Positions 17,286 through 28,276 are shown, counted from the first letter of the stretch. The stretch is DNA of 64,000 nucleotides from Corynebacterium falsenii (GCF_020099275.1 NZ_CP083646.1:1-64000); one strand, 5' to 3'. The notes: a model not told the origin generated them from the sequence alone. Translations and numbers: made by a program.

Positions 17286-17849
17286 CTACTTCTCCTCAGC
17301 GTCCTTAGCCTCAGCAGCTTCGTCAGCCTCTGCGGCGTCGGCCTCAGCCTTGGCGTCAGCGTCGGTTGCGGTGTCAGCCTCAACCTCAGGAGCGTCAGAC
17401 TTCTCAGCCTCGGTTGCCTCAGCAGACTCAGCCTCAGCAGCCTTCTTGGACGCAGCGGCGCGGGTAGCGCGCTCTGCCTCGGTGGAAGCCAGCGGCTCGG
17501 TCACCAGGGAGATCTGGGAGATCGGGGCGTTGTCGCCCTTACGGTTCTCCAGCTTGATGATGCGGGTGTAGCCGCCGGGACGATCGGCGAACTTCTCCGC
17601 CAGATCGTTGAACAGGTAAGCAACAACTTCCTTGTTCGGGATCAGCTTCAAGACGTTGCGACGGTCAGCCAGGGTGCCGCGCTTAGCCTTGGTGATGATC
17701 TTCTCGACGTAGGGACGCAGCAGCTTGGCCTTAGCGTCCGTGGTCTTGATGGCGCCGTGCTCAATCAGCTGAGCAGCGAGGTTGGACAGGATCTTCTTCT
17801 GGTGGGAAGCAGAACCGCCAAGGCGGGCGCCCTTCTTTGGGGTAGGCAT
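17286..17849 (-). CDS. rplQ: 50S ribosomal protein L17, with a long acidic tail
   Basis: A 187-residue L17. The first ~120 residues are the conserved protein ([37 protein letters not shown]). The last ~60 residues are an Ala/Glu/Asp-rich extension of low complexity (AEAEAD-type repeats) not found in E. coli L17, although actinobacterial L17 often carries one. It follows rpoA closely and ends at a strong terminator. Confidence 0.97.
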   Translation of the reverse strand: MPTPKKGARLGGSASHQKKILSNLAAQLIEHGAIKTTDAKAKLLRPYVEKIITKAKRGTLADRRNVLKLIPNKEVVAYLFNDLAEKFADRPGGYTRIIKLENRKGDNAPISQISLVTEPLASTEAERATRAAASKKAAEAESAEATEAEKSDAPEVEADTATDADAKAEADAAEADEAAEAKDAEEK

Positions 17850-17892
17850 TTCTTCTCCTCGTGTGGATGTTTATTGAGCGCTGTTAAGCGAC

Positions 17893-18906
17893 TTACTCCG
17901 CGATGTCCTCGCCCTCGGTATCAATGAATTCACCGGTCTCGGCGTCGTAGCCTTCGATGTCATTGATGTCGAATCCCTCGGGGGCGTCCTTCAGGCCCAG
18001 ACCCAAGCCGGCGAGCTTGACCTTCACCTCGTTGATGGACTTCTGGCCGAAGTTGCGGATGTCCAGCAGATCGGACTCCGTGCGAGCGGCCAGCTCACCA
18101 ACAGTGTGGATCTCCTCGCGCTTGAGGCAGTTGTAGGAGCGAACGGAGAAGTTCAGGTCCTCGATCGGCATGCTGTAGGCAGCGATGTGCTCGCTCTCCT
18201 GCGGCGACGGGCCGATCTCGATACCCTCAACCTCGTAGTTGAGCTCCTGGGCCAGGCCGAACAGCTCCACCAGGGTCTTACCCGCGGATGCCATGGCATC
18301 GCGAGCGGTGATGGAGTTCTTGGTCTCCACGTCCAAGATCAGCTTGTCGAAGTCCGTGCGCTGTTCCACACGGGTGGCCTCGACCTTGTAGCTGACCTTA
18401 AGAACCGGGGAGTAGATCTGATCGACCGGAATGCGACCGATTTCAGAAGAAGCACTTGCGGCGGGCACGTAGCCACGGCCACGCTCCACAACCAGCTCGA
18501 TCTCCAGCTTGCCCTGCTCGTTCAGGGTAGCGATGTGCAGGTCCGGGTTGTGGACCTCAACACCAGCCGGGGGCATAACGTCAGCGCCGGTAACTTCGCC
18601 TGCACCTTCCTTGCGGATGTACATGGTGACGGGCTCGTCCGAATCGCTGGACAGCACCAGGGACTTGATGTTCAGGATGATGTCGGAGACATCTTCCTTG
18701 ACACCCGGGATGGTGGTGAACTCGTGGAGCACACCATCGATGCGCAGAGACGTCACTGCAGCTCCGGGGATGGAAGACAGCAGCGTACGGCGCAGGGAGT
18801 TACCCAAGGTGTAACCGAAACCGGGCTCCAGTGGTTCGATGACGAACCGGGAACGCGACTCATCGATGTATTCCTCAGTAAGCGCTGGGCGATGAGAGAT
18901 GAGCAT
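17893..18906 (-). CDS. rpoA: DNA-directed RNA polymerase subunit alpha
   Basis: A 337-residue alpha subunit. The N-terminal domain (assembly; [23 protein letters not shown]) spans about 1-230. The C-terminal domain (about 245-320) contains the helix-hairpin-helix region [19 protein letters not shown] and [13 protein letters not shown] that binds UP elements and activators. An acidic tail ends the protein. It sits in the usual rpsD-rpoA-rplQ order. Confidence 0.98.
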   Translation of the reverse strand: MLISHRPALTEEYIDESRSRFVIEPLEPGFGYTLGNSLRRTLLSSIPGAAVTSLRIDGVLHEFTTIPGVKEDVSDIILNIKSLVLSSDSDEPVTMYIRKEGAGEVTGADVMPPAGVEVHNPDLHIATLNEQGKLEIELVVERGRGYVPAASASSEIGRIPVDQIYSPVLKVSYKVEATRVEQRTDFDKLILDVETKNSITARDAMASAGKTLVELFGLAQELNYEVEGIEIGPSPQESEHIAAYSMPIEDLNFSVRSYNCLKREEIHTVGELAARTESDLLDIRNFGQKSINEVKVKLAGLGLGLKDAPEGFDINDIEGYDAETGEFIDTEGEDIAE

Positions 18907-18997
18907 TGTGAAAACTTCTCCTTTTCGGCGACCGCTATATGACGCCGGTAGAGGGAAACCGCTTCCGGGAGTGGAAGACGGTGCGGAAAGTCAACTA

Positions 18998-19603
18998 CTA
19001 CTTCGAGTAGAGCTCGACGATCAGCTGCTCCTGCAGCGGAATGTCGATCTGAGCGCGCTCGGGCAGCTGGTGCACGAGGATGCGCAGGGTGGACGGAACA
19101 ACCTGGAGCCACGCCGGAACAACGGCGTCGACCAGACGCTCCTGAGCCTCTTCGAACCACAGCATCGAGCGGGACTTCTCGCGCACGTCGATGATGTCGT
19201 ACTGGGAGACCTGGAAGGAAGGCACGTTGATCTTCTTGCCGTTCACGGTGAAGTGACCGTGGGAGACAAGCTGACGAGCCTGGCGGCGGGTGCGTGCCAG
19301 ACCTGCGCGGTACACAACGTTGTCGAGGCGGGACTCCAGCAGGATGACCAGGTTGTCACCGGTCTTGCCTGCCTGGCGGTTAGCCTCGGCGTAGTAACGA
19401 CGGAACTGCTTCTCCAGCACGCCGTAGGTGTACTTTGCCTTCTGCTTTTCCTGCAGCTGCAGGAGGTACTCGGACTCCTTGATGCGAGCGCGGCCAGCCT
19501 GTCCCGGAGGGTACGGGCGGCGCTCGAAGGAGCTGTCACCACCGACGAGGTCGACGCGGAGGCGACGGGACTTGCGGGTTGCGGGGCCGGTATAACGAGC
19601 CAT
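18998..19603 (-). CDS. rpsD: 30S ribosomal protein S4
   Basis: A 201-residue S4. The N-terminus (ARYTGPATRKSRRLRVDLVG) lacks the zinc-binding Cys cluster of some S4 forms. The S4 RNA-binding domain is in the middle (ARTRRQARQLVSHGHFTVNG). It nucleates assembly of the small subunit body and may repress its operon. Confidence 0.98.
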   Translation of the reverse strand: MARYTGPATRKSRRLRVDLVGGDSSFERRPYPPGQAGRARIKESEYLLQLQEKQKAKYTYGVLEKQFRRYYAEANRQAGKTGDNLVILLESRLDNVVYRAGLARTRRQARQLVSHGHFTVNGKKINVPSFQVSQYDIIDVREKSRSMLWFEEAQERLVDAVVPAWLQVVPSTLRILVHQLPERAQIDIPLQEQLIVELYSK

Positions 19604-19628
19604 GAGTTAATCCCTATCCTTTCTTGTC

Positions 19629-20033
19629 TTAAACGCGGCGACGCTTCGGGGGGCGGCAGCCGTTGTGGGGCTGCGGGGTGACATCAGCGATGGTGCCAAC
19701 CTCGAGGCCTGCGGTGGACAGAGAACGAATGGCGGTCTCACGGCCGGAGCCCGGACCCTTGACGAAAACGTCAACCTTCTTCATGCCGTGCTCCATTGCC
19801 TTGCGGGCAGCGGACTCAGCAGCCATCTGTGCGGCGAACGGGGTGGACTTACGAGAACCCTTGAAGCCGACGTGGCCGGAAGAGGCCCAGGAGATGACGG
19901 CACCATTCGGGTCTGTGATGGACACGATGGTGTTGTTGAAGGTGGACTTGATGTATGCGTGGCCGTTGGCCACATTCTTCTTGACGACGCGACGGCCAGT
20001 ACGGCGGCCGCGTGCACTCTTCGGAGCAGCCAT
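19629..20033 (-). CDS. rpsK: 30S ribosomal protein S11
   Basis: A 134-residue S11 ([21 protein letters not shown]-terminal [15 protein letters not shown]). It is part of the platform of the small subunit. The gene lies three bases from rpsM and 25 from rpsD in a single operon. Confidence 0.98.
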   Translation of the reverse strand: MAAPKSARGRRTGRRVVKKNVANGHAYIKSTFNNTIVSITDPNGAVISWASSGHVGFKGSRKSTPFAAQMAAESAARKAMEHGMKKVDVFVKGPGSGRETAIRSLSTAGLEVGTIADVTPQPHNGCRPPKRRRV

Positions 20034-20036
20034 GTA

Positions 20037-20405
20037 TTACTTCTTCTTTCCTGCGATCGTCTTCTTGGGACCCTTACGAGTACGTGCATTGGTCTTGGTG
20101 CGCTGACCGCGAACGGGCAGGCCGCGACGGTGACGCAGACCCTGGTAGGAGCCGATCTCGATCTTGCGACGGATGTCGGCCTGCACCTGGCGGCGGAGGT
20201 CACCCTCGACCTTCCAGGTGTTCTCGATGACGTCACGCAGAGCAGACAGCTGCTCGTCGGTCAGATCCTTGGAACGAAGGTCAGGAGAGATGCCGGTCTT
20301 TTCCAGCAGCTCCTTGGAACGGGCGGGGCCGATTCCGAAAATGTAGGTCAGTGCGACCTCCATGCGCTTTTCGCGTGGCAGGTCAACACCAGCAAGGCGT
20401 GCCAT
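20037..20405 (-). CDS. rpsM: 30S ribosomal protein S13
   Basis: A 122-residue S13 ([40 protein letters not shown]). It contacts the P-site tRNA and the large subunit. It is the first gene of the rpsM-rplQ cluster. 243 bases separate it from infA, and no rpmJ (L36) frame is seen there, so a promoter probably lies in that gap. Confidence 0.98.
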   Translation of the reverse strand: MARLAGVDLPREKRMEVALTYIFGIGPARSKELLEKTGISPDLRSKDLTDEQLSALRDVIENTWKVEGDLRRQVQADIRRKIEIGSYQGLRHRRGLPVRGQRTKTNARTRKGPKKTIAGKKK

Positions 20406-20648
20406 ATGGCAGTTCCTTCCGGTTCAGCGGCGGTTTTCTCCACACTCGTCCCTGAATATCCTTGCTGCCACGGTCTTACCGGAAAACTTCCCAAAAACTC
20501 GTTTGCAGCATTCTCCCCTGAACAGGAAGAAACCAACACGCTGACAATCAACGCGTTGGACGGAGGGCTCCAGCCGCCGCGGCCGGAGGTAGTGGCCGGT
20601 GGCACATCAACTGTGCGCTGCCGGTTTGGATGTGTGGAGGCTTACGTT

Positions 20649-20870
20649 TTACTTGTAGCGGTAAACGATGCGTCCGCGAGTCAGGTCGTAGGGAGACAGC
20701 TCCACCACAACCCGGTCCTCGGGGAGGATACGAATGTAGTGCTGGCGCATCTTGCCTGAGATGTGGGCCAAAACCTTGTGGCCGTTATCCAGCTCGACAC
20801 GGAACATCGCGTTCGGCAAGGGCTCGACAATGCGACCCTCGACCTCGATGGCGCCTTCCTTCTTTGCCAT
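20649..20870 (-). CDS. infA: Translation initiation factor IF-1
   Basis: A 73-residue OB-fold protein ([40 protein letters not shown]). The ATG at 20870 is chosen because GTGGAGG lies just upstream; an in-frame ATG three codons earlier is less likely. IF-1 blocks the A site during initiation. Confidence 0.97.
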   Translation of the reverse strand: MAKKEGAIEVEGRIVEPLPNAMFRVELDNGHKVLAHISGKMRQHYIRILPEDRVVVELSPYDLTRGRIVYRYK

Positions 20871-21059
20871 ATCCTCCACGTTTCCCCAGCGTATGCACGC
20901 CAGTTGGGTGATCGTTTGCTACTGCGATGCGATCCTCATTCACCGGCTGGCCCCGTCAGGGCAGCCGAAAAGATCAACACCAACGGTCAACTCTACACGC
21001 GACCTGCGATAACGCAAAATTCTGGCATCGAGAAAAAGAAGGCGAACCACCGGACAGCG

Positions 21060-22271
21060 TTAGCTGGACACCTCGGAGCGCACCTGCGAATCGCTCTTGC
21101 GGAGCTCACCGCGGGCGAGCTTGTTGACGGCCAGGGCGATAGCGCCGTCCCCGGTGACGTTACACGCCGTGCCGAAGGAGTCGATGGCGATGTAGGCGGC
21201 GATCATGAGGGCCACCTGGCCGTCGTCGAAGCCAAGCTGGGACTGCAGCAGGCCCACCGCGGCCATGATCGCACCGCCAGGCACACCGGGAGCCGCGACC
21301 ATCATGATGCCCAGCAGGAAGATGAAGCCCATGGCCACGCCCGGGGACATGTCCAGGTTCGTCATGTAGACGATCGAGAACGCAAACAGCGCGATCTTCT
21401 GCATGGAACCGGACAGATGCACCGTGGCACACAGCGGGACCACGAAGTCTGCAACCGACTGGGTCACGCCGTTCTTGCGGACAGCCTTCAGCGTCACCGG
21501 GATCGTGGCGGCAGACGACGACGTGCCCAACGCGGTGAAGTACGCCGGAAGCATGTTCTTCAGTGCAGTGAACGGGTTGATGCGCGCGTACGCGCCCACG
21601 AGCAGGTACTGGATGAGCAGCACAACCCACGTCATGATCGTGGCCAGCACCAGCACCTTACCGAAGGCGGTGAGCGTGGTCTTAAGGTTGCCGTTCATGC
21701 CCATCGTTAGGAACACACCGAAGATGTACAGCGGCAACAGCGGAATGATGAAGCGCTCGATGACGCGCATCACCACGTCGCGGAGCTCCTCAGCGCCACT
21801 TTGCAGCGTGTTCGCGCGGATCGCGGCCATCGCGATGCCCACCGTGAAGGCCAGCAGCAGCGCGGACATGACCTCCAGCGGCGCCGGCATATCCACCTTG
21901 AAGTACGGGGAGATCGCAGCCTCCTCGATGTCCACGGCCTTCACCATCGAGGTGCCCTTGAGCAGCCACGGGTACACGGCCTGGGATACGCCGAAGGCGA
22001 TGAGGCCGGAGATGACCGTGGATACGTAGGCGATGCCGGCGGTGACACCCAGCCACTTCCCCGCCCCATGACCGAGGCTGGCGATCGCAGGGGTGATCAG
22101 GGCGAAGATCAGCACTGGGACGAAGAAGCCCAGGAAGCCGCTGAACAAGCCGTTGAAAGTGGCGAACACGCGGGCGAGCCACTCCGGGAAGAAGAAGCTG
22201 CAGACGATGCCCAGAATGATCGCGATGATGATTTTGAAAAGGAGGCTATGCGTTATACGCGAGAGGTTCAT
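21060..22271 (-). CDS. Dicarboxylate/amino acid:cation symporter (DAACS family)
   Basis: A 403-residue transporter with the glutamate-transporter fold. The Ser-rich re-entrant loop (GTSSSAATIPVT) and the substrate/cation segment (AIDSFGTACNVTGDGAIALA) are both present, as are about eight helices. It should import glutamate, aspartate, serine/threonine or a C4-dicarboxylate with Na+ or H+; the substrate cannot be fixed from sequence. The gene is flanked by infA and map but separated from both by ~140-190 bases, so it is probably transcribed alone. Confidence 0.9.
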   Translation of the reverse strand: MNLSRITHSLLFKIIIAIILGIVCSFFFPEWLARVFATFNGLFSGFLGFFVPVLIFALITPAIASLGHGAGKWLGVTAGIAYVSTVISGLIAFGVSQAVYPWLLKGTSMVKAVDIEEAAISPYFKVDMPAPLEVMSALLLAFTVGIAMAAIRANTLQSGAEELRDVVMRVIERFIIPLLPLYIFGVFLTMGMNGNLKTTLTAFGKVLVLATIMTWVVLLIQYLLVGAYARINPFTALKNMLPAYFTALGTSSSAATIPVTLKAVRKNGVTQSVADFVVPLCATVHLSGSMQKIALFAFSIVYMTNLDMSPGVAMGFIFLLGIMMVAAPGVPGGAIMAAVGLLQSQLGFDDGQVALMIAAYIAIDSFGTACNVTGDGAIALAVNKLARGELRKSDSQVRSEVSS

Positions 22272-22415
22272 GGCCGTGAGATATCCTCTATGATTCGTCA
22301 GTTAACCGGTCAAGGTGGTCTCACCCTACCGCGTGTACTGCGGATTCTTATAGCCGTGTGGTACCCCCGGCCGGTGCCGCGGGGCCGTTGAGTACCGCTG
22401 TTTCAGTATCGCTGT

Positions 22416-23210
22416 TTAGTACCGCGGCGTAAGGATGCGCGGTCCGCCCTTCGTGGCGGCCACGGTGTGCTCCCAGTGTGAGGCGTAGGATCCGTCCTCG
22501 GTCACTACGGACCACTCGTCCTCGAGCACGATGGAATCCGCTGTGCCGAGCGCCAGCATCGGTTCGATGGCGAGCACGGAGCCTTCCTGGATGATCGGCC
22601 CCTTGCCCGGCCGACCCTCGTTGGCGAGGTATGGGTCTTCGTGCATGGTGTGACCGATGCCGTGGCCGCCGTACCCGTCGACGATCCACAGGTCAACGCC
22701 GAACTTCGCCTCGGCCTTCTCGGTGGCTTGCTCGAGCGCCCAGGATACGTCGGTGAGCCGGTTGCCCGGGACCATCGCCTTGAGTCCTTCCATGAGCACC
22801 CATTCGGTGGCGCGGTTGAGCTTGTCGTGCTCGTCGCTGATCTCGCCGATGCCGAAGGTCCACGCGGAGTCGCCCACCCAGCCCTGGTAGGTGGCGCCGC
22901 AGTCGATGCTCACGAGGTCGCCTTCAGCGAGGACCACGTCCTTGCTGGGGATGCCGTGGACGATCATTTCGTTGACGCTGCTGCAGATCGACCCGGGGAA
23001 TCCGCCGTAGCCCTTGAAGGTGGGGACGGCTCCGGCGCTGCGGATCACGTCCTCGGCCACCTGGTCGAGCTCGAGAGTTGTCACGCCGGGCGCGGCGGCC
23101 TTCTTCACCGCCTGCAGCGCACGGCCGACGATCTCGCCTGCGGCCTGCATGGCGTCCAATTGCTCGGGGGTTTTCGCGGGGATCTGCTTCTTTGTTTTCC
23201 GGAAGCCCAT
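22416..23210 (-). CDS. map: Methionine aminopeptidase, type I
   Basis: A 264-residue M24A peptidase. The metal ligands are visible: Asp in DLVSIDCGATYQGWVGDSAW, His in GHGIGHTMHEDP, and Glu in LAIEPML and EDEWSVVTED. It removes the initiator methionine from new proteins. ATG at 23210 starts MGFRKTKKQIPAKTPEQ; upstream codons to 23273 are not family-like. A strong hairpin upstream separates it from adk-secY, and a copy of the dispersed motif lies 37 bases before the start. Confidence 0.96.
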   Translation of the reverse strand: MGFRKTKKQIPAKTPEQLDAMQAAGEIVGRALQAVKKAAAPGVTTLELDQVAEDVIRSAGAVPTFKGYGGFPGSICSSVNEMIVHGIPSKDVVLAEGDLVSIDCGATYQGWVGDSAWTFGIGEISDEHDKLNRATEWVLMEGLKAMVPGNRLTDVSWALEQATEKAEAKFGVDLWIVDGYGGHGIGHTMHEDPYLANEGRPGKGPIIQEGSVLAIEPMLALGTADSIVLEDEWSVVTEDGSYASHWEHTVAATKGGPRILTPRY

Positions 23211-23246
23211 TGTGTCCTTCCTCTGCGGGGATTCGTAGTGGATTGT

Positions 23247-23270
23247 TCTTCTTTGTTTTCGACGCCACCC
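23247..23270 (+). repeat. Dispersed motif copy in the adk/map gap
   Basis: Reads TCTTCTTTGTTTTCGACGCC followed by ACCC. A strong copy that is intergenic and next to a terminator stem. Confidence 0.55.
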
Positions 23271-23276
23271 CACCCG

Positions 23277-23313
23277 CGAAGCCCCCGCCGGACGAGGTCC
23301 GGCGGGGGCTTCG
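23277..23313 (-). terminator. Hairpin terminator after secY-adk
   Basis: A perfect 17-bp stem with a 3-base loop (CGAAGCCCCCGCCGGAC and its complement), between the adk stop (23352) and the map start. There is no marked T run on the minus strand. Confidence 0.7.
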
Positions 23314-23351
23314 TTCTTGCTGCCACGGGTGTTATCGGGGCGCCGCGGGGA

Positions 23352-23897
23352 TTACTGGTCCAAGGCGTCCAGCGTGGTGGTGCTGATGTCTTCCACGGTG
23401 CCTTCTGCGTCGATGTTGAGCAGGATGTCGGCGTAGTGGTCGATCAGAGGAGCGGTCTGATCGCGGTAGACCTGCAGGCGGGTGCGGATGGTCTCCTCGT
23501 TGTCGTCATTGCGACCGCGGGCGAGCATGCGCTCCACCACAACGTCCTCGGAAACGACGTAGTTGATCACGGCATCGAGGGAGTGGCCGCTTTCCTTGAG
23601 CATCTCTTCGAGCAGCTCTGCCTGCTCGATGGTGCGGGGGAAGCCGTCCAGAAGGAATCCGTCGGCAGCATCCGACTGGCTGAGGCGATCGCGAACCATG
23701 TTGGCGGTGACGGAGGTGGGAACGAGCTTTCCAGCGTCCATGTACTCCTGGGCTTCCTTGCCCAGGTCGGTGCCGCGGCTGATGTTGTCACGGAACAGGT
23801 CACCGGTGGAGATGTGCGGGACCTTGAGGGAGTCGGAGAGCAGGGAGGCTTGCGTGCCCTTGCCAGCGCCGGGAGGGCCGAGAAGAACTAGTCTCAT
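23352..23897 (-). CDS. adk: Adenylate kinase
   Basis: A 181-residue short-form adenylate kinase: P-loop [16 protein letters not shown], the AMP-binding [10 protein letters not shown], and [16 protein letters not shown]. The long zinc/LID insertion is absent. It converts ATP + AMP to two ADP. Its ATG overlaps the secY stop (ATGA), so it is translationally coupled to secY. Confidence 0.97.
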   Translation of the reverse strand: MRLVLLGPPGAGKGTQASLLSDSLKVPHISTGDLFRDNISRGTDLGKEAQEYMDAGKLVPTSVTANMVRDRLSQSDAADGFLLDGFPRTIEQAELLEEMLKESGHSLDAVINYVVSEDVVVERMLARGRNDDNEETIRTRLQVYRDQTAPLIDHYADILLNIDAEGTVEDISTTTLDALDQ

Positions 23898-25222
23898 TTC
23901 AGGAATCCTTCGTAGTTAGCTTGCATCATCTGAGATTCGATTTGCTTGATCGTGGTCAGAGCCACGGACACAAGAATCAGGATGGCAGTACCGCCGAATG
24001 GCATCTGGGAGCTGCCTCCAGCACCTGTCTGAACACCCATGTTAATCAAAATGTTCGGCAGGATGGCGATCAGAGCCAGGTAGACGGAACCGACGACCAG
24101 CAGACGATTCATTACATATCCAAGGTACTCCGCCGTGGGACGGCCGGGGCGAATACCAGGGATGAAGCCACCGTACTTCTTCATATTGTCTGCCTGATCG
24201 TAGGGATCGTACTGCACGGAGACGTAGAAGAAGGAGAAGAAGATGATCAGCAGCACGTAGATAACGATGTACTGCCAAGCAGCAGGGTTGGAGAGCACAG
24301 CAACGACGTTGCGGTTCCACCAGTTGTCCTGAGCTGCGCCGGCGCTGCCGGACTGAATGATCTGCGTGATGAGGATCGGGACGGTCAGCAGCGAGGACGC
24401 GAAGATCACGGGGATCACGCCTGCCTGGTTGACCTTGAGCGGCAGGTAGGTGGACGTCTCACCGTACTGGCGGCGGCCAATCATGCGCTTTGCGTACTGC
24501 ACGGAGATACGGCGCTGGCCCTGCTCCATGAACACCACGCCGACGACGAGCAGCAGCACGCCCACCACCACAGCGGCGAAAACGAATCCGCCGGAGTTGG
24601 AGAGGATGTTGGCGCCCTCTGCCGGCAGTGCGGTGGCGATGCCGGCGAAGATCAGCAGGGACATGCCGTTACCGATGCCGCGGTCGGTGATGAGCTCGCC
24701 CATCCACATCAGCAATACAGCACCGGAGGTCATGATGAGCACCATGGTGGTGAGGCCGAAGACACCCACGTTTTCCTTGAGTACCGGAACACCCTGGCCG
24801 AGGAGCTGCTGACGGTCAGCCAGTGCCACAATGCCCGCAGATTGCAGCAATGCCAGAGCCACGGTGAGATAACGGGTGTACTCCGTCATCTTGGCTTGGC
24901 CGGTCTGGCCTTCCTTCTTGAGCTGCTCGAACTTCGGAATCACCACGGTGAGCAGCTGCACAATAATGGATGCCGTGATGTAGGGCATGATGCCCACGGC
25001 GAAGATCGATAGACGCAGCAGCGCACCACCGGAGAACAAGTTAATCAGCGAGTACATCGCCGAGTTGTTCGTCAGATCTTCGACCTGCTTGGTGATGAGT
25101 GCGTAATCGATACCGGGGGTCGGGATTTGAGCTCCGATTCGGTACAGAACGATCAGCGCGATGGTGAAAAGCAGCTTCTTGCGAAGATCCGCGTTCCGGA
25201 ACGCCGAGACTATGGCGGACAA
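23894..25222 (-). CDS. secY: Preprotein translocase subunit SecY
   Basis: A 442-residue SecY with ten membrane helices. It begins [20 protein letters not shown] after a TTG start, with AGGAGG five bases upstream; ATG codons further upstream (25333) lead into unrelated sequence. Conserved loops include [20 protein letters not shown] and [18 protein letters not shown]. It forms the protein-conducting channel with SecE and SecG. It is separated from rplO by 365 bases with a terminator, so it has its own promoter. Confidence 0.97.
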   Translation of the reverse strand: MSAIVSAFRNADLRKKLLFTIALIVLYRIGAQIPTPGIDYALITKQVEDLTNNSAMYSLINLFSGGALLRLSIFAVGIMPYITASIIVQLLTVVIPKFEQLKKEGQTGQAKMTEYTRYLTVALALLQSAGIVALADRQQLLGQGVPVLKENVGVFGLTTMVLIMTSGAVLLMWMGELITDRGIGNGMSLLIFAGIATALPAEGANILSNSGGFVFAAVVVGVLLLVVGVVFMEQGQRRISVQYAKRMIGRRQYGETSTYLPLKVNQAGVIPVIFASSLLTVPILITQIIQSGSAGAAQDNWWNRNVVAVLSNPAAWQYIVIYVLLIIFFSFFYVSVQYDPYDQADNMKKYGGFIPGIRPGRPTAEYLGYVMNRLLVVGSVYLALIAILPNILINMGVQTGAGGSSQMPFGGTAILILVSVALTTIKQIESQMMQANYEGFLK

Positions 25223-25587
25223 ACTAGCCTCCTGGTTTGGGTGCCAGCCACAGCCATGGTGAGTAGTTGACTCTCTTTGGTGCAAGCTGCGGACTGATGT
25301 ACAACCTCCGAATCCTATCAGCACCACCGGCAATGAGAAAACTTTTAGTCGCGTAAGCGCCCGCTACTGCACATTTCGTCGACACCTGAACTTGGCTCCA
25401 CCGCTCTGCTCCTCCTGGATCTTCGGCATCCTCGGGCAATTCGGGATCACTTCTGTGTGCCAAGAGACTAGTTATCGGGGGCGCACCCATGTGGGGCATA
25501 AAAAATCCCCGCCCACCGAAGTGGACGGGGATGAACTGTGCAGCATCACAGTGCGACTATCGAATGCATCGATAGCGCTGAGGTGTA
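25223..25587. other. Gap between rplO and secY
   Basis: 365 bases without a gene. It holds the rplO-operon terminator (25500-25532) and, nearer secY, presumably the secY-adk promoter; no clear -10/-35 pair was picked out. Confidence 0.6.
25500..25532 (-). terminator. Rho-independent terminator after rplO
   Basis: On the minus strand ATCCCCGTCCAC, loop TTCG, GTGGGCGGGGAT, then TTTTT. One mismatch in a 12-bp stem with a clear T run. Confidence 0.9.
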
Positions 25588-26034
25588 TTACGCCTCGGTG
25601 GTGGTGCCGCCAGCGTTCTCGATCTTCTCCTTAGCGGAGCGGGAGAACTTGTTAGCGGTGACGTTCAGCTTCACGCTGATGTCGCCGTCGCCGAGGATCT
25701 TCACCGGCAGCTTGGGGCGAACCAAGCCAGCGGAGACGATGTCTGCGATGGTGACGTCGCCACCATTGGGGAAGGCCTTCTCCAGGTCGGAAACATTCAC
25801 AACCTGGAAAGGAACCTTCGCCGGGTTCTTGAAGCCCTTGAGCTTCGGCAGGCGCATGTGAAGTGGCATCTGGCCACCTTCGAATGCGGCCGAAACCTGC
25901 TTGCGGGCCTTGGTGCCCTTGGTACCACGACCGGCGGTCTTACCCTTGGAGGCCTCACCGCGACCCACACGGGTCTTCGGCTTGTTGGCGCCCTTGGCGG
26001 GACGGAGGTCGTGGAGCTTGATTGGATCGCTCAT
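25588..26034 (-). CDS. rplO: 50S ribosomal protein L15
   Basis: A 148-residue L15 ([40 protein letters not shown]). It is the last gene of the rpsH-rplO block and lies five bases from rpmD. Confidence 0.98.
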   Translation of the reverse strand: MSDPIKLHDLRPAKGANKPKTRVGRGEASKGKTAGRGTKGTKARKQVSAAFEGGQMPLHMRLPKLKGFKNPAKVPFQVVNVSDLEKAFPNGGDVTIADIVSAGLVRPKLPVKILGDGDISVKLNVTANKFSRSAKEKIENAGGTTTEA

Positions 26035-26039
26035 AATTC

Positions 26040-26225
26040 CTACTCCCCTGCCACTTCTTCAACCTTGACCATGTGGCGCACGGTGTTGATCTGACCGCGG
26101 ACGACCGGGGTGTCCTCGCGAACAACCTCTTGTCCGATGCGCTTCAGGCCAAGGGAACGCAGCGACTCACGCTGCTTCGGCTTCGTTCCAACAGTACCCT
26201 TTAGCTGGGTAATCTTCAGTGCCAT
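26040..26225 (-). CDS. rpmD: 50S ribosomal protein L30
   Basis: A 61-residue L30 ([31 protein letters not shown] end, here [15 protein letters not shown]). It lies between rpsE and rplO with gaps of three and five bases. Confidence 0.97.
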   Translation of the reverse strand: MALKITQLKGTVGTKPKQRESLRSLGLKRIGQEVVREDTPVVRGQINTVRHMVKVEEVAGE

Positions 26226-26228
26226 GGC

Positions 26229-26876
26229 TTAAGCCCCCTGTCCTGCAGCACGTGCGCGCAGCATAGCGGCAGGTGCAACTTCATCGAGAGACTTGCCGCG
26301 GCGTGCAGCAACCTCTTCTGGGCGAACCAGCTGCTTCAGGCCAGCAACGGTGGCGTGAACCACGTTGATGGCGTTGTCGGAGCCGAGGGACTTGGACAGG
26401 ATGTCCTGCACGCCTGCGCACTCCAGAACCGGGCGGGCAGCGCCGCCGGCGATCACACCGGTACCGGGGGCAGCGGGCTTCATCATGACGATGCCTGCTG
26501 CGGCCTCACCCTGAACCGGGTGAGTGATGGTGCCGTTGATCATGGGCACGCGGAAGAAGTTCTTGCGAGCTTCCTCCGCGCCCTTCTGGATTGCGGCGGG
26601 AACTTCCTTGGCCTTGCCGTAGCCAACGCCCACCATGCCCTGACCATCGCCCACGATGACCAGTGCGGTGAAGCTAAAGCGACGACCACCCTTGACAACC
26701 TTGGACACGCGGTTGATGGTCACCACGCGCTCGATGTACTGGTTGCGCTCGTCCTGCTGCTGGTTGCGACGATCGTTGCGGCCACCACGGTCGTTGTTGC
26801 GGTGGTTGCGATCGTTGCGCTCGTTGTTGTCGTTGTTCTCGGCGGAGCGTCCGCCGTTACGGTCACGTCCCGACAT
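26229..26876 (-). CDS. rpsE: 30S ribosomal protein S5
   Basis: A 215-residue S5. The N-terminal ~45 residues are an unusual Asn/Arg/Asp-rich low-complexity extension ([20 protein letters not shown]). The double-stranded RNA-binding domain follows ([20 protein letters not shown]). GGAAGGA stands seven bases before the ATG at 26876; a GTG one codon upstream is possible. S5 is involved in decoding accuracy. Confidence 0.97.
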   Translation of the reverse strand: MSGRDRNGGRSAENNDNNERNDRNHRNNDRGGRNDRRNQQQDERNQYIERVVTINRVSKVVKGGRRFSFTALVIVGDGQGMVGVGYGKAKEVPAAIQKGAEEARKNFFRVPMINGTITHPVQGEAAAGIVMMKPAAPGTGVIAGGAARPVLECAGVQDILSKSLGSDNAINVVHATVAGLKQLVRPEEVAARRGKSLDEVAPAAMLRARAAGQGA

Positions 26877-26916
26877 CACGCGTTCCTTCCGTTGGTGTTG
26901 TTAATGGTGTTGATCA

Positions 26917-27327
26917 TTAGAACTTCAGACCACCTTCGCGAGCGGCGTCGGCCAGAGCGGCGACGCGGCCGTGGTACTTGTAGCCAGCGCGGTCGAAGAC
27001 CACAGCTTCAATGCCAGCAGCCTTGGCGCGCTCGGCGATCAGCTGACCAACCTTGGCACCGCGTGCCTTCTTGTCGCCCTCCATGGCGCGCACGTCGGCT
27101 TCCATCGTGGACGCTGCGACCAGGGTGTGGCCTGCAGTGTCGTCGATGACCTGTGCGCTCATGTGGCGGGAAGAGCGGTGCACCACGAGACGCGGGGTCT
27201 CGGGGGTACCGGAAAGGGTCTTGCGGATACGGAAGTGACGGCGTGCGCGTGCATCGCGACGGCGGGTGGAGATGTCCTTGCCCACCGGGAGACGCTTGCC
27301 GGACTTGTTGGATGCAGTGTTGCTCAT
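26917..27327 (-). CDS. rplR: 50S ribosomal protein L18
   Basis: A 136-residue L18 ([40 protein letters not shown]). It binds 5S rRNA. Its start overlaps the rplF stop by one base. Confidence 0.98.
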   Translation of the reverse strand: MSNTASNKSGKRLPVGKDISTRRRDARARRHFRIRKTLSGTPETPRLVVHRSSRHMSAQVIDDTAGHTLVAASTMEADVRAMEGDKKARGAKVGQLIAERAKAAGIEAVVFDRAGYKYHGRVAALADAAREGGLKF

Positions 27328-27863
27328 TACTTACCCGTCTTTCCGACCTTGCGACGGATCTGCTCACCCTCGTAGCGGATGCCCTTACCCTTGTAAGGAT
27401 CATCCTTGCGGAGGCGGCGGATGTTCGCTGCGATCTGGCCGACCTGCTGCTTGTCAATACCGGTGATGGAGAACTTGGTGTTTCCGTCAACCGCGAACGT
27501 CACACCTTCCGGTGCTTCGATCAGGATGGGGTGAGAGTAGCCCAGAGCGAACTCCAGGTTCTTACCCTTAAGCTGCACACGGTAACCAACACCGAAGATT
27601 TCCATCTTGATGGTGTAGCCCTCGGTCACGCCCACGACCATGTTGTTGATCAGGGAGCGGGACAGGCCGTGCAAAGAGCGGTTCTTGCGGTGATCATCGG
27701 GGCGGGAGACAACGAGCTCGTTGTCTTCCTGTGCCACGGAGATCGGAGCCGGAATATCCTGGGTCAGGGAACCCTTCGGGCCCTTGACCTCGACACTCTG
27801 GCCATTGATGGTGACGGTGACGCCAGAGGGAACGGCCACCGGTGCCTTGCCAATACGAGACAT
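27327..27863 (-). CDS. rplF: 50S ribosomal protein L6
   Basis: A 178-residue L6 ([40 protein letters not shown], here [20 protein letters not shown]). It lies 15 bases after rpsH in the same operon. Confidence 0.98.
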   Translation of the reverse strand: MSRIGKAPVAVPSGVTVTINGQSVEVKGPKGSLTQDIPAPISVAQEDNELVVSRPDDHRKNRSLHGLSRSLINNMVVGVTEGYTIKMEIFGVGYRVQLKGKNLEFALGYSHPILIEAPEGVTFAVDGNTKFSITGIDKQQVGQIAANIRRLRKDDPYKGKGIRYEGEQIRRKVGKTGK

Positions 27864-27877
27864 GGTTAGACCTCCTC

Positions 27878-28276
27878 TTACCAGACGTAGGCGAGGACTT
27901 CTCCGCCCACGCCCTTGTTGTTGGCCTCACGGTCGGTCAGCAGGCCCTGAGAGGTGGAGATGATAGCCACACCCAGGCCGCCGAGAACCTTCGGCAGATC
28001 GTTGGACTTTGCGTAAACGCGCAGACCCGGCTTGGAAACGCGGCGCAGACCGGCGATGGAACGCTCACGGTGCGGGCCGTACTTCAGCTCGATGTCCAGC
28101 GTCTTGCCAACCTTGGCGTCATTGACGGTGTAGTCAGCAATGTAACCTTCCTGCTTCAAGATCTCGGCGATGTTGGCCTTGATCTTGGAGGAAGGCATGG
28201 AGACAGAATCGTGGAACGCGTTGTTGGCGTTCCGCACGCGGGACAGCATGTCCGCGATAGGATCAGTCATGGTCAT
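27878..28276 (-). CDS. rpsH: 30S ribosomal protein S8
   Basis: A 132-residue S8 ([40 protein letters not shown]). It is the first gene of this minus-strand block; the rpsN (S14) gene often found upstream is absent. ATG at 28276 is used, and an in-frame ATG two codons later is possible. Confidence 0.97.
   Translation of the reverse strand: MTMTDPIADMLSRVRNANNAFHDSVSMPSSKIKANIAEILKQEGYIADYTVNDAKVGKTLDIELKYGPHRERSIAGLRRVSKPGLRVYAKSNDLPKVLGGLGVAIISTSQGLLTDREANNKGVGGEVLAYVW

Noticed and set aside
20406-20648. Possible rpmJ (L36) gene between infA and rpsM
   Set aside because: No frame encodes the short basic Cys-containing L36 protein; only the spacer and probable promoter are seen.
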